Part shown: positions 8,205 through 17,542 of the stretch, piece by piece
How positions within the stretch are numbered: position 1 is the stretch's first letter
How the letters are laid out: every line of letters starts with the position of its first letter
Origin: Serratia bockelmannii
GTDB lineage: Bacteria > Pseudomonadota > Gammaproteobacteria > Enterobacterales > Enterobacteriaceae
Assembly: GCF_008011855.1 (NCBI RefSeq)
Contig: NZ_VOUX01000032.1
Coordinates: 1-64,000, forward strand
Direction: 5' to 3'
DNA: 64,000 bases
Program-made: the position numbers and the translations under genes
Notes under the pieces: generated by a model
Seen by the model: the letters and a program-made list of their open reading frames with translations, nothing else
What the model was told of the DNA's origin: nothing
Database searches by the model: none

Positions 8205-10055
8205 ATGCCTAAGTACCGTTCCGCCACCACCACCCACGGCCGCAATATGGCGGGTGCCCGCGCATTGTGGCGCGCGACCGGGATGACCGACGCCGATTTC
8301 GGCAAGCCGATTATCGCCGTGGTCAACTCCTTTACCCAGTTCGTGCCGGGCCACGTGCATCTGCGCGATCTGGGCAAACTGGTCGCCGAACAGATCGAAG
8401 TCTCCGGCGGCGTGGCCAAAGAGTTCAACACCATCGCGGTGGATGACGGCATCGCCATGGGCCACGGCGGCATGCTCTATTCCCTGCCGTCGCGCGAGCT
8501 GATCGCCGACTCGGTCGAATACATGGTGAACGCTCACTGTGCCGACGCGATGGTGTGCATCTCCAACTGCGACAAGATCACCCCAGGCATGCTGATGGCG
8601 GCGTTGCGCCTGAATATCCCGGTGATCTTCGTCTCCGGCGGCCCGATGGAAGCCGGCAAGACCAAACTCTCCAACCAGATCATCAAGCTGGATCTGGTGG
8701 ATGCGATGATCCAGGGCGCGAACCCGAACGTCAGCGACGCCGACAGCGAGCAGATCGAGCGTTCTGCCTGCCCGACCTGCGGTTCCTGCTCCGGCATGTT
8801 CACCGCCAACTCGATGAACTGCCTGACCGAAGCGCTGGGCCTGTCGCAGCCGGGCAACGGCTCGCTGCTGGCCACCCACGCCGATCGCAAGGAACTGTTC
8901 CTCAACGCCGGCAAGCGCATCGTCGAGCTGACCAAACGCTATTACGAGCAGGATGACGAAAGCGCGCTGCCGCGCAATATCGCCAACAAGGCGGCGTTTG
9001 AAAACGCCATGACGCTGGACATCGCCATGGGCGGCTCGACCAACACCGTGCTGCACCTGCTGGCTTCGGCGCAGGAAGGCGAGGTGGACTTCACCATGGA
9101 AGACATCGATCGCCTGTCGCGCAAAGTGCCGCACCTGTGCAAGGTGGCGCCGAGCACGCAGAAATATCACATGGAAGACGTGCACCGCGCCGGCGGCGTG
9201 ATCGGCATCCTCGGCGAGCTGGACCGCGCCGGCTTGCTGAACCGCGAGGTGAACAACGTATTGGGGCTGACCCTGCCGCAGACGCTGGAAGCCTACGACG
9301 TGATGCTGACCCGCGACGAAAGCGTCAAGAAAATGTACTCCGCCGGGCCGGCCGGTATCCGCACCACGCAGGCATTCTCCCAGGATTGCCGTTGGGATTC
9401 GCTGGACACCGACCGCAAGGAAGGTTGCATCCGCACCCGTGAGCACGCTTACAGTCAGGACGGCGGATTGGCGGTGCTGTACGGCAACCTGGCGGAAAAC
9501 GGCTGCATCGTCAAAACCGCCGGCGTGGACAAAGAAATCCTCACCTTCCGCGGCCCGGCCAAAGTGTATGAAAGCCAGGACGACGCGGTAGAAGCGATCC
9601 TCGGCGGCAAAGTGGTGGCGGGCGACGTAGTGGTGATTCGCTACGAAGGGCCGAAAGGCGGGCCGGGCATGCAGGAAATGCTTTACCCAACCACCTACCT
9701 GAAATCGATGGGGCTGGGCAAGGCGTGTGCGCTGATCACCGACGGGCGTTTCTCCGGCGGCACCTCCGGGTTGTCCATCGGCCACGCTTCGCCGGAAGCG
9801 GCCAACGGCGGCCTGATCGCCCTGGTGCAGGACGGCGACATGATCGCGATCGACATTCCTCATCGCGGCATCCAGCTGGATGTCAGCGAGCAGGAGTTGG
9901 CGGCGCGGCATGAGGCGGAACTGGCGCGCGGCGACGCGGCCTGGACGCCGAAAAACCGTGAACGTCAGGTGTCCTTCGCGCTGCGCGCCTACGCCTCGTT
10001 GGCCACCAGCGCCGACAAAGGCGCGGTGCGCGACAAGAGCAAACTGGGGGGATAA
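8205..10055 (+). CDS. ilvD: Dihydroxy-acid dehydratase
   Basis: 616 residues, the same as E. coli IlvD. It dehydrates 2,3-dihydroxy acids to 2-keto acids in the valine/isoleucine pathway. Iron-sulfur ligand cysteines lie in [11 protein letters not shown] and [19 protein letters not shown], and the C-terminal [21 protein letters not shown] motif is present. GGAG lies upstream of the ATG. It is followed five bases later by ilvA. Confidence 0.98.
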   Translation: MPKYRSATTTHGRNMAGARALWRATGMTDADFGKPIIAVVNSFTQFVPGHVHLRDLGKLVAEQIEVSGGVAKEFNTIAVDDGIAMGHGGMLYSLPSRELIADSVEYMVNAHCADAMVCISNCDKITPGMLMAALRLNIPVIFVSGGPMEAGKTKLSNQIIKLDLVDAMIQGANPNVSDADSEQIERSACPTCGSCSGMFTANSMNCLTEALGLSQPGNGSLLATHADRKELFLNAGKRIVELTKRYYEQDDESALPRNIANKAAFENAMTLDIAMGGSTNTVLHLLASAQEGEVDFTMEDIDRLSRKVPHLCKVAPSTQKYHMEDVHRAGGVIGILGELDRAGLLNREVNNVLGLTLPQTLEAYDVMLTRDESVKKMYSAGPAGIRTTQAFSQDCRWDSLDTDRKEGCIRTREHAYSQDGGLAVLYGNLAENGCIVKTAGVDKEILTFRGPAKVYESQDDAVEAILGGKVVAGDVVVIRYEGPKGGPGMQEMLYPTTYLKSMGLGKACALITDGRFSGGTSGLSIGHASPEAANGGLIALVQDGDMIAIDIPHRGIQLDVSEQELAARHEAELARGDAAWTPKNRERQVSFALRAYASLATSADKGAVRDKSKLGG

Positions 10056-10060
10056 GCAGC

Positions 10061-11605
10061 ATGGCGGTCTCTCAACCCCTACCCAGCGCCCCCTGCGGCG
10101 CGGAATATCTGCGAGCGGTACTGCGCTCGCCGGTTTACGAGGTGGCGCAAGTCACCCCGTTGCAGGCCATGAGCAAAATCTCTTCGCGCCTCGGCAACAC
10201 CATTTTGGTGAAGCGCGAAGATCGCCAGCCGGTGCACAGCTTCAAGCTGCGCGGGGCCTATGCGATGATTGCCGGGCTGGACGAAGAGCAGAAGGCGCGC
10301 GGCGTCGTGACGGCTTCGGCCGGCAACCACGCGCAGGGCGTCGCCTTCTCCGGTAAACGGCTGGGGATCAAAACGCTGATCGTGATGCCGGTGTCCACCG
10401 CGGACATCAAGGTGGATGCGGTGCGCGGCTTCGGCGGCGAAGTGTTGCTGCACGGCGCCAATTTCGACGAGGCCAAAGCGAAGGCAATCGAGCTTTCCCA
10501 TCAGCAAGGCATGACTTTCGTGCCGCCGTTCGATCACCCGACGGTGATCGCCGGGCAGGGCACGCTGGCGATGGAGCTGTTGCAGCAAGACGCGCATTTG
10601 GATCGGGTCTTCGTACCGGTCGGCGGCGGCGGCTTGGCCGCCGGGGTGGCAGTGCTGATCAAACAGCTGATGCCGCAGATCAAAGTGATCGGCGTCGAAG
10701 CGGAAGACTCCGCCTGCCTGCGCGCGGCGCTGGATGCCGGCCATCCGGTGGATCTGGCGCGCGTCGGGCTGTTCGCCGAAGGCGTGGCGGTGAAGCGCAT
10801 CGGCGACGAAACCTTCCGCCTGTGCCGTGAGTATCTGGACGACGTGATCACCGTGGACAGCGACGCCATCTGCGCGGCGGTCAAAGATCTGTTCGAGGAC
10901 GTGCGCGCCATTGCCGAACCTTCCGGCGCGCTGGCTTTGGCGGGGCTGAAAAAGTACGTCCAGCAGCACAATATTCAGGGCGAGCGGCTGGCGCACGTGC
11001 TGTCCGGCGCCAACCTCAACTTCCACGGGCTGCGCTACGTTTCCGAGCGCTGCGAACTGGGCGAACAGCGCGAAGCGCTGCTGGCGGTGACCATTCCGGA
11101 ACAGCAGGGCAGCTTCCTCAAGTTCTGCCAACTGCTGGGCGGCCGCTCGGTGACCGAATTCAACTACCGGTACGCCGATGCCGACAACGCCTGCATTTTC
11201 GTCGGCGTGCGGCTGACGCGCGGCCACGCCGAACGGCGGGAGATCATCGACGAACTCAACGCCGACGGTTACCAGGTGGTGGATCTGTCGGACGACGAGA
11301 TGGCCAAGCTGCACGTGCGCTACATGGTGGGCGGGCGTCCGTCGAAGCCGCTGCGCGAACGGCTGTACAGCTTTGAATTTCCGGAGTCGCCGGGCGCGCT
11401 GCTGAAGTTCCTGCAAACGCTGGGCACGCACTGGAACATTTCGCTGTTCCACTATCGCAGCCACGGTACCGACTTCGGCCGGGTGCTGGCGGCCTTCGAG
11501 CTGGCGCAATCCGAGCCGGAATTCGAGCGGCACCTGCAGGCGTTGGGCTACGATTGCCACGATGAAACCGACAACCCGGCGTTCCGCTTCTTTTTGCAGG
11601 GGTGA
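10061..11605 (+). CDS. ilvA: Threonine deaminase, biosynthetic
   Basis: 514 residues, as in E. coli. It converts threonine to 2-ketobutyrate, the committed step to isoleucine, and is feedback inhibited by isoleucine. The PLP lysine is K62 in HSFKLRGAYAM, and the PLP phosphate loop is VGGGGLAAGV. Two ACT-like regulatory repeats (LLAVTIPEQQGSFLKF and RLYSFEFPESPGALLKF) form the C-terminal third. It is the last gene of the ilv operon; no clear intrinsic terminator follows it. Confidence 0.98.
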   Translation: MAVSQPLPSAPCGAEYLRAVLRSPVYEVAQVTPLQAMSKISSRLGNTILVKREDRQPVHSFKLRGAYAMIAGLDEEQKARGVVTASAGNHAQGVAFSGKRLGIKTLIVMPVSTADIKVDAVRGFGGEVLLHGANFDEAKAKAIELSHQQGMTFVPPFDHPTVIAGQGTLAMELLQQDAHLDRVFVPVGGGGLAAGVAVLIKQLMPQIKVIGVEAEDSACLRAALDAGHPVDLARVGLFAEGVAVKRIGDETFRLCREYLDDVITVDSDAICAAVKDLFEDVRAIAEPSGALALAGLKKYVQQHNIQGERLAHVLSGANLNFHGLRYVSERCELGEQREALLAVTIPEQQGSFLKFCQLLGGRSVTEFNYRYADADNACIFVGVRLTRGHAERREIIDELNADGYQVVDLSDDEMAKLHVRYMVGGRPSKPLRERLYSFEFPESPGALLKFLQTLGTHWNISLFHYRSHGTDFGRVLAAFELAQSEPEFERHLQALGYDCHDETDNPAFRFFLQG

Positions 11606-11656
11606 GTCGGATTGATAAGTAACCGTGACGCATGAGTCAGTTTATGGGTTGTGCGG

Positions 11657-11718
11657 TTGTGATTTTGTCGTGCATTTTTATACTGCCAAGACTTCTGACG
11701 TATAGGGATGCACGACAA
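11657..11718 (+). promoter_or_regulatory. Promoter with flanking 11-bp inverted repeat
   Basis: TTGTGA (11657-11662) and TATACT (11679-11684), 16 bp apart, form a good sigma70-type promoter for the gene at 11718. TTGTCGTGCAT at 11665-11675 lies between -35 and -10, and its exact inverse ATGCACGACAA at 11708-11718 runs up to the start codon. The left arm lies upstream of the expected transcription start, so the pair suggests two DNA operator sites rather than an RNA hairpin. Confidence 0.5.
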
Positions 11719-12713
11719 TGAACACTGCTTTTTCTACGCCGTTCGGTTCTCCCGAAGACGATTTGACCAACGCCGAGTTTGCCCGCCTGTTGGGCAATAC
11801 CGGCGTACAAGAATTCTATCGCGATATTAATCTGCAAGCCTTGCAGGACTCGCTGGACTGCAGCCTCGCCTTTCATGGCGTGGGAATTATTTTTTCCGAC
11901 GGGCAAAACTCATTTTTAGTCCGCCCGACGCAGCACACCGGTTACTCGAACGCTTCGCAGGTTACCCACGTGGTCATCAGCAAAACGGTGGCTCATACCT
12001 CGCGCGTTGCCGCGACCAATACGCTGTCGGAAGCGTTGAGCAAACCCAGCGTCAGCAAAGAGCTGGCCTCGGCCGCGCTGTCGTGTGGAACGCTGCTGGT
12101 ATCGGTCTTTTTACTGGCGTCGGGCAGCGTCGCCGTGCCATTTACCGGCGGTACCAGCTCAGCGGTGGCTTATCTGGGCTATGCCGGCATGGCCGCCAGC
12201 GCGTTGCAGTGCGGCAATGGGCTGTACCGCGTCAACAAGCTTTATGACGGGAAAGGCGATGAATTGGCTCAGCTCGATTCAGAGCAGTGGTATATCGCCA
12301 CCAGTACCGTGCTCGATGTGATCTCGCTGGCCAGCGCCGGGGCTGCCCTGAAGGAAGCGACGATGACCTATCGTGCCATGCGCCGCATTTCGGCGCGCAA
12401 GGCGACGGAGTGGCTGAAAAGCATGCCCCGCAGCGAAAGGAAGCGACTGACCGAAAACATCATTCGGGCGGAAAATCCGGGAATTTCCAACAACGTCTTG
12501 AAAGAGATGGTGAAGAACGGCCTGTATCCGAAACGCTACCCGACGGAAGCGATCCAAAACGGGCTGCGCCAGCAATTGCACTCGGCGCTCAATAACGCGT
12601 TGACGTTTGTCGGCAGCGGCATCAGCGGCACCCTGTCGGCGCCGGTGAATGTGAAAACCACCGGGCAGTATTTTGTGGGCATTATGCAGAAATTGCCGCA
12701 GATGGTGAGGTAA
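11718..12713 (+). CDS. Hypothetical protein, candidate membrane-acting toxin
   Basis: 331 residues, family not recognised. There is no signal peptide. Residues 117-165 are strongly hydrophobic and Gly/Ala/Ser-rich (TLLVSVFLLASGSVAVPF, then VAYLGYAGMAASALQCG), and a weaker segment lies at 192-211. The C-terminal third is basic and helical (RRISARKATEWLKSMPRSERKR). A mostly soluble protein with an embedded hydrophobic hairpin, followed at once by an overlapping polytopic membrane gene, is the layout of pore-forming bacteriocin or type VI effector/immunity pairs; S. marcescens has such a pair (Ssp6/Sip6), but I cannot say whether this is related. It has its own promoter and sits between ilvA and ilvY as an insertion. 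Function is inference only. Confidence 0.6.
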   Translation: MNTAFSTPFGSPEDDLTNAEFARLLGNTGVQEFYRDINLQALQDSLDCSLAFHGVGIIFSDGQNSFLVRPTQHTGYSNASQVTHVVISKTVAHTSRVAATNTLSEALSKPSVSKELASAALSCGTLLVSVFLLASGSVAVPFTGGTSSAVAYLGYAGMAASALQCGNGLYRVNKLYDGKGDELAQLDSEQWYIATSTVLDVISLASAGAALKEATMTYRAMRRISARKATEWLKSMPRSERKRLTENIIRAENPGISNNVLKEMVKNGLYPKRYPTEAIQNGLRQQLHSALNNALTFVGSGISGTLSAPVNVKTTGQYFVGIMQKLPQMVR

Positions 12714-13291
12714 TGGCGGAGTGGATGATTAAACGCCTGATCGTGCAGGGTCGGGAGATGGAAAGCCAAATCGCGGCGCGCGATCGCGCACTTTTCGCCG
12801 GTGTGGATGCGCAGCTCGAGCAGCATTTCATGACGCCGGGCCAGCGGCTGTCGCCGCCGGGCGTCGGCAACGTCATGTTGCTGATGGTGTGCCTGACGCT
12901 GGGGCTGGCGGGCGTGATGGGTCTGGTCACGGATGTGGCGGCCGCCTGGAGCGGCAAGACCTCCGCCGCCGTGTTGATGGGCAGCGGCGCGATCGTGGCG
13001 GTGTGGATGACGTTGATCCTGTTCCAACTGGTGCAGGGTAAAAACAGCGGGGTGGTATTGTTGCAATATTACCTTGGCATGCTCGGTCTGTGTTGCCTCG
13101 GCGCCGCGGCGGCGTGGGCGGCGGGCATGACCGGCATCGCCACCGGCGCCCTGCTGCTGGGGGGCGTGGCTGGCGGTGCGCTGTTCAGTAACCGGGCGGC
13201 GTTCTACCTGTATGTCGCCTATTTCCGCACGCGTCGGCGCGTGTTTATCAAACGCCGTTGGCAGAGGGAAGATCTGCGCAACACCCGATAA
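12713..13291 (+). CDS. Small polytopic membrane protein, candidate immunity protein
   Basis: 192 residues, family not recognised. A polar N-terminus of about 50 residues is followed by four likely membrane segments near 52-72, 84-107, 113-136 and 139-158, then a basic tail (FRTRRRVFIKRRWQRE), which suggests a cytoplasmic C-terminus. The stop of the upstream gene and this start share a base (TAATG), so translation is coupled. Inner-membrane immunity proteins to pore-forming toxins look like this; the role is inferred from the pairing alone. Confidence 0.6.
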   Translation: MAEWMIKRLIVQGREMESQIAARDRALFAGVDAQLEQHFMTPGQRLSPPGVGNVMLLMVCLTLGLAGVMGLVTDVAAAWSGKTSAAVLMGSGAIVAVWMTLILFQLVQGKNSGVVLLQYYLGMLGLCCLGAAAAWAAGMTGIATGALLLGGVAGGALFSNRAAFYLYVAYFRTRRRVFIKRRWQREDLRNTR

Positions 13292-13312
13292 ACCGTCAGA
13301 ACGGAAAAACTT

Positions 13313-14014
13313 ATGACGCAACCTTTCTCCGGCTTTAGCCAGCAGGGCCTGAATTTCCTGCAGCAGGTGCGGATCGAGAACGATAAGGCCTGGTTCGACG
13401 GCAATCGCGACATCTACGATCGCGAGCTGCTGGCGCCGTTTCGCGCGCTGGTGGAGCCACTGGCTCCCGGCATGCTGGCGATCGACCCGCAGTTCGAGAC
13501 CCGCCCGGCGATCGGCAAAACGCTGTCGCGCATTCATCGCGATACGCGGTTTTCTCACGATAAATCGCGCTACCGCAGCCGCATGTGGCTGACGTTCAAG
13601 CGCCCGAGTAAAGACTGGAAAGACGCGCCGGTCTACTTTTTCGAACTGGGGCCGGACATGCTGCGCTATGGGCTCGGCTACTACAGCGCCAACAAGCCGA
13701 CCATGGATCTGTTCCGCCATACGCTGAGGCAGCGGCCGCAGCCTTTCCTGGAGGTGGCCGCCTGCTGCCGGCCGCCGTTCGAGCTGGTGGGCGAGAGCTA
13801 CAAGCGCCCGCTGGTGAAGGAACAGGCGGCGGAGATCGCCACCTGGTACAACCGCAAGTCGTTTGCGGTGATGGTGACGGACAGCGAAGTGGAAAAGCTG
13901 TTCAACGCCGATCTGGCGCCGCTGCTGGCCGGGGCATTTTTGCAGCTTGAGCCGCTCTACCACTGGTTGATGCAGGTAGAGACGATGAAGCAGATCGATC
14001 CGGCGGACCTTTGA
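13313..14014 (+). CDS. DUF2461 domain protein
   Basis: 233 residues matching the DUF2461 family throughout: the opening FNFL-type segment, NDKAWFDGNRDIYDRELLAPFRALVEPL, the conserved RIHRDTRFSHDKSRYRSRMW core and the YYSANKP region. Function is unknown in the family. It begins 21 bp after the membrane gene and may be read from the same transcript, although the family is found in many contexts and need not be functionally linked. It ends 10 bp from the convergent ilvY stop. Confidence 0.85.
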   Translation: MTQPFSGFSQQGLNFLQQVRIENDKAWFDGNRDIYDRELLAPFRALVEPLAPGMLAIDPQFETRPAIGKTLSRIHRDTRFSHDKSRYRSRMWLTFKRPSKDWKDAPVYFFELGPDMLRYGLGYYSANKPTMDLFRHTLRQRPQPFLEVAACCRPPFELVGESYKRPLVKEQAAEIATWYNRKSFAVMVTDSEVEKLFNADLAPLLAGAFLQLEPLYHWLMQVETMKQIDPADL

Positions 14015-14023
14015 AACCCCGCG

Positions 14024-14914
14024 TCAGCGAGGATGCAGCAACCGCCAAAAGGCGTCGATCAACGGATCGCTGAGGCGTTTTTTCTGAACGCAGACCCCCA
14101 GTTCAAACGGTTCGACCATCGAGATGTTATCCAGCTGCGAGATGCGGTTACGTACCGGCTCCGGGCTGTTGTCCACCACCACGCTTGGGATCAGCGCGAT
14201 GCCGCAGCCCAGGGCCACCATCGACACGATGGCCTCGTGGCCGCCGACGGTAGCGTAAATCAGCGGATTGCTGATGCGATGGCGGCGGAACCACAGCTCG
14301 ATGCGTTTTCGCGAGGGGCCGTGCTCCGGCAGGATGAACGGGATCTCGGCCCAGTCGGGCTTGTCGGCGAACGCCTGGCTGCGCACCGCACAGGGCAGCG
14401 CCGGCGCGATCAGCACTAGCGGAATTTCGCCGATTTTGGTGAACGCCACGCTGGCGGGCAGCGTTTCCGGCCGGCCGGCGATGCCGAGATCGGCCTCGTT
14501 GGACTGCACCTTGTCGACCGCGTCGGCGGCGTCGCCGGTAGTCAGCTTGATCTCTACCAGCGGGTGCTGCGCGCGGAAGCGGTCGAGGATCGGCGGCAGG
14601 TGGCTGTACGCGGCGGTCACCGAGCAGAACAGCCGCAGTTCGCCGCTCAGCGAAGGGCCGTGCTGGCCGAGCGAGTGCTTCAGCTGCTGATATTGCAGCA
14701 GCGTTTGCTGGGCGAATTCTTTCAGCTGTTCGCCGGCGTCGGTGAGCTGCACGGTGCGGTTATCGCGCAGGAACAGCGGCTGCCCGAGGATCTCTTCCAG
14801 CCGCTGGATCTGGCGGGAGAGCGTCGACGGGCTGACGTGCATCGCCTTGGCGGTGCGCCCGAAGTGATGGCTTTCGGCCAGATGCAGGAACAGCTTTAAA
14901 TCACGTAAATCCAT
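14024..14914 (-). CDS. ilvY: LysR-type activator IlvY
   Basis: 296 residues, nearly the E. coli length. The N-terminal HTH is MDLRDLKLFLHLAESHHFGR...VSPSTLSRQIQRLEE, followed by the inducer-binding domain. IlvY activates divergent ilvC when acetolactate or acetohydroxybutyrate is present and represses itself. I chose the ATG at 14914 to match E. coli; a longer frame to 14959 would run through the operator. The divergent ilvY-ilvC arrangement is conserved. Confidence 0.97.
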   Translation of the reverse strand: MDLRDLKLFLHLAESHHFGRTAKAMHVSPSTLSRQIQRLEEILGQPLFLRDNRTVQLTDAGEQLKEFAQQTLLQYQQLKHSLGQHGPSLSGELRLFCSVTAAYSHLPPILDRFRAQHPLVEIKLTTGDAADAVDKVQSNEADLGIAGRPETLPASVAFTKIGEIPLVLIAPALPCAVRSQAFADKPDWAEIPFILPEHGPSRKRIELWFRRHRISNPLIYATVGGHEAIVSMVALGCGIALIPSVVVDNSPEPVRNRISQLDNISMVEPFELGVCVQKKRLSDPLIDAFWRLLHPR

Positions 14915-14938
14915 ATCGATACGCTCGCAGTGAGAGTG

Positions 14939-14953
14939 TTGCAAAAATTGCAA
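14939..14953. promoter_or_regulatory. Probable IlvY operator (T-N11-A site)
   Basis: TTGCAAAAATTGCAA: inverted TTGCAA half-sites separated by three bases, fitting the LysR T-N11-A rule. It lies 25 bp before the ilvY start, where the autoregulatory operator is expected. A -10-like TATACA at 14997-15002 for ilvC lies downstream without a good -35, consistent with an activator-dependent promoter. Confidence 0.6.
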
Positions 14954-15082
14954 TGTCACGTTCTCAATATATCAATTTAAGCAACGCATTTCCTGTTATA
15001 CATTGAGTTTAACGAATCTCCGCACAGACAGGGCGGGGAATGAAAATAACAATGCAAGACAACATCAAACCGGAGTACCACC

Positions 15083-16558
15083 ATGGCTAACTATTTCAAC
15101 ACATTGAACCTGCGTCAGCAGTTGGCGCAATTGGGTAAATGCCGCTTTATGGCGCGCGACGAATTTGCTGACGAAGCCGGCTACCTGAAAGGTAAAAAAG
15201 TGGTGATTGTCGGCTGTGGCGCCCAGGGCCTGAACCAGGGGCTGAACATGCGCGATTCCGGTCTGGATGTCGCCTATGCCCTGCGCAAAGAAGCGATCGA
15301 CGAGAAGCGCGCTTCCTGGCGCAAGGCGACCGAAAACGGCTTTAAGGTCGGCACCTACGAAGACCTGATCCCGCAGGCGGATCTGGTGGTCAACCTGACG
15401 CCGGACAAGCAGCACTCTTCCGTAGTGCGCGCGGTGCAGCCGCTGATGAAAGACGGCGCGGCGCTGGGTTACTCCCACGGCTTCAACATCGTTGAAGTGG
15501 GTGAGCAGGTGCGCAAAGATATCACCGTGGTGATGGTAGCGCCGAAATGCCCGGGCACCGAAGTCCGTGAAGAGTACAAGCGCGGCTTCGGCGTGCCGAC
15601 CCTGATTGCGGTTCACCCGGAAAACGATCCGAAAGGCGAAGGCATGGCGATCGCCAAGGCCTGGGCGGCGGCGACCGGCGGCCACCGCGCCGGCGTGCTG
15701 GAGTCTTCCTTCGTCGCTGAAGTGAAATCCGATTTGATGGGCGAGCAGACTATTCTGTGCGGCATGCTGCAGGCGGGTTCGCTGCTGTGCTTCGACAAGC
15801 TGGTTGCTGAGGGCACCGATCCGGCTTACGCCGAGAAACTGATTCAGTTCGGCTGGGAAACCATCACCGAAGCGCTGAAGCAGGGCGGCATCACCCTGAT
15901 GATGGATCGCCTGTCCAACCCGGCCAAGCTGCGTGCCTATGCGCTGTCCGAACAGCTGAAAACCATCATGGCACCGCTGTTCCAGAAGCACATGGACGAC
16001 ATCATCTCCGGCGCTTTCTCCAGCGGCATGATGGCCGACTGGGCGGAAGACGACGTGAAACTGCTGACCTGGCGCGAAGAGACCGGCAAAACCGCGTTCG
16101 AGAATGCGCCGCAGTTTGAAGGCAAGATCGGTGAACAAGAGTACTTCGATCACGGCGTGCTGATGGTGGCGATGGTGAAAGCAGGCGTCGAGCTGGCGTT
16201 CGAAACCATGGTCGATGCCGGTATCATCGAAGAGTCGGCTTACTACGAGTCACTGCACGAGCTGCCGTTGATCGCCAACACCATTGCGCGTAAGCGTCTG
16301 TATGAAATGAACGTGGTCATCTCCGATACCGCGGAGTACGGCAACTACCTGTTCGCCAACGCGGCGGTGCCGTTGCTGAAAGACTTCATGACCACTCTGC
16401 AGGCGGGCGATTTGGGCAAAGCCGTGGCGGGTACGGCGGTGGACAACGCGCAACTGCGCGACGTGAATGAAGCGGTGCGCAGCCACCCTATCGAAACCGT
16501 TGGCCGTAAACTGCGTGGCTACATGACTGACATGAAACGCATCGCCGTCGCGGGCTGA
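15083..16558 (+). CDS. ilvC: Ketol-acid reductoisomerase (class II)
   Basis: 491 residues, the long class II form of enterobacteria with a duplicated knotted C-terminal domain. It converts acetolactate or acetohydroxybutyrate to dihydroxy acids using NADPH and Mg2+. The nucleotide-binding glycines are in [21 protein letters not shown], and the arginine-rich [12 protein letters not shown] loop gives NADPH preference. It is preceded by CCGGAGTACCACC. Expression should depend on IlvY and substrate. Confidence 0.98.
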   Translation: MANYFNTLNLRQQLAQLGKCRFMARDEFADEAGYLKGKKVVIVGCGAQGLNQGLNMRDSGLDVAYALRKEAIDEKRASWRKATENGFKVGTYEDLIPQADLVVNLTPDKQHSSVVRAVQPLMKDGAALGYSHGFNIVEVGEQVRKDITVVMVAPKCPGTEVREEYKRGFGVPTLIAVHPENDPKGEGMAIAKAWAAATGGHRAGVLESSFVAEVKSDLMGEQTILCGMLQAGSLLCFDKLVAEGTDPAYAEKLIQFGWETITEALKQGGITLMMDRLSNPAKLRAYALSEQLKTIMAPLFQKHMDDIISGAFSSGMMADWAEDDVKLLTWREETGKTAFENAPQFEGKIGEQEYFDHGVLMVAMVKAGVELAFETMVDAGIIEESAYYESLHELPLIANTIARKRLYEMNVVISDTAEYGNYLFANAAVPLLKDFMTTLQAGDLGKAVAGTAVDNAQLRDVNEAVRSHPIETVGRKLRGYMTDMKRIAVAG

Positions 16559-16582
16559 TTTTCCGCAAGGCAAAGCACAAAG

Positions 16583-16608
16583 AGCCGGCAGCGATGCCGG
16601 CTTTTTTA
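16583..16608 (+). terminator. ilvC terminator
   Basis: Perfect eight-base stem AGCCGGCA / TGCCGGCT with GCGA tetraloop and a T6 run, 24 bp after the ilvC stop. The T run overlaps the stop codon of the convergent LuxR-type gene. Confidence 0.92.
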
Positions 16609-17307
16609 TGCTTCCGGCGGTGCGATAAGCTGCCGCTCGAGACAGCGCCGGATCGCGTGTTTGGCGTTCGTGACCCCCAGCTTACGCACCGCATTGCCGA
16701 TGTGAAACTTCACCGTACGGGTTTTGATCCCCAGGATCAGTGCGATCTCGTGGTAGGTTTTGCCCTGGCTGGCCCAATAGAGAATTTCCCCTTCGCGCGG
16801 CGAGAGTCGATCCGTCCGGTTCGCCTCGGCATTGGCCAATGTCAGCGCGTGCTGGTGGGTATCGACCAAGACCATCTGCAGGTTGGCCCTTTCGTCTTCC
16901 ATCAGCTGCCGCAGTTCGGCGTCATCGGCCGCCGTCGCGCTGATCGACAAGATCGCCAGGTTGTTGTCGTGATCGTGCAAAACAAAGCTGCAGCCGTGCA
17001 CGATGTCGTACTCCCGTGCCTGGCTGAAGATCTTCCGGTAATGCCGATCCTCGGTGGTGATTGGGGTGTCGTGCCACATAAAGGGCGCGCAGCGACTATG
17101 GGCGGCGCGCACGACGGGGTCGATGCGTTGATAGCGATTGTCGCTGTAGATGTTCAGCCATTCTTGCGGGTAGCTCGATACCAACAGATGGCGATCGGGA
17201 TGGTGTTTGTTGAAGGTCAAATAAGCATATTTGAATCTGCCGAAGGCGTGCAGCCGGCTGTCCAGATGCAGTCTTGCGGCGACGGCGTTGGCGAATGTGA
17301 CGGCCAT
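16606..17307 (-). CDS. LuxR-type quorum-sensing regulator without a luxI neighbour
   Basis: 233 residues. Residues 1-160 form an autoinducer-binding domain in which all six residues that contact acyl-homoserine lactone in TraR are kept: W50, Y54, D63, P64, W78 and G105. The C-terminal GerE-type HTH is LSPREGEILYWASQGKTYHEIA...VKFHIGNAVRKLGV. I chose the ATG at 17307 because GGGAGG lies seven bases before it; a frame reaching 17406 has no such site. No luxI-type synthase is in this window, so it is an orphan here, though a distant synthase may supply the ligand. A lux-box-like site lies just upstream. Confidence 0.9.
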   Translation of the reverse strand: MAVTFANAVAARLHLDSRLHAFGRFKYAYLTFNKHHPDRHLLVSSYPQEWLNIYSDNRYQRIDPVVRAAHSRCAPFMWHDTPITTEDRHYRKIFSQAREYDIVHGCSFVLHDHDNNLAILSISATAADDAELRQLMEDERANLQMVLVDTHQHALTLANAEANRTDRLSPREGEILYWASQGKTYHEIALILGIKTRTVKFHIGNAVRKLGVTNAKHAIRRCLERQLIAPPEA

Positions 17308-17341
17308 CGGTAACCTCCCTGTCGTTCGGCGATTCAGCCCG

Positions 17342-17361
17342 ACCTGCACCAAAGTCCAGCT
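17342..17361. promoter_or_regulatory. Candidate lux box before the LuxR-type gene
   Basis: ACCTG-N10-CAGCT, which matches nine of the ten fixed positions of the LuxR-type site ACCTG-N10-CAGGT. It lies 35-54 bp upstream of the ATG at 17307, downstream of a possible -10 (TATAAA on the minus strand, 17383-17388). That position would suit repression of its own gene, as known for several enterobacterial LuxR homologues. Confidence 0.5.
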
Positions 17362-17518
17362 AGTCAGTGCGGCGGATTGAAATTTATACTCGGCTAATAA
17401 ATTCAAAAAGTCGGCAATGCCAAGACCTGAGCTTAGCAGTTCTGGGTATCAATAAGCCAACGCCAGGGAAATTCTTCAATCATCCTCTCATCAATACGTC
17501 TGGGAGCCATTGCGCCGG

Positions 17519-17537
17519 CGGCGAGGTCACCTCGCCG
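17519..17537 (-). other. Hairpin after kdgK
   Basis: Perfect nine-base inverted repeat CGGCGAGGT / ACCTCGCCG around one base, six bases beyond the kdgK stop. It lacks a T run, so it is a transcript-end or stability hairpin of uncertain type. Confidence 0.4.
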
Positions 17538-17542
17538 TCGTC

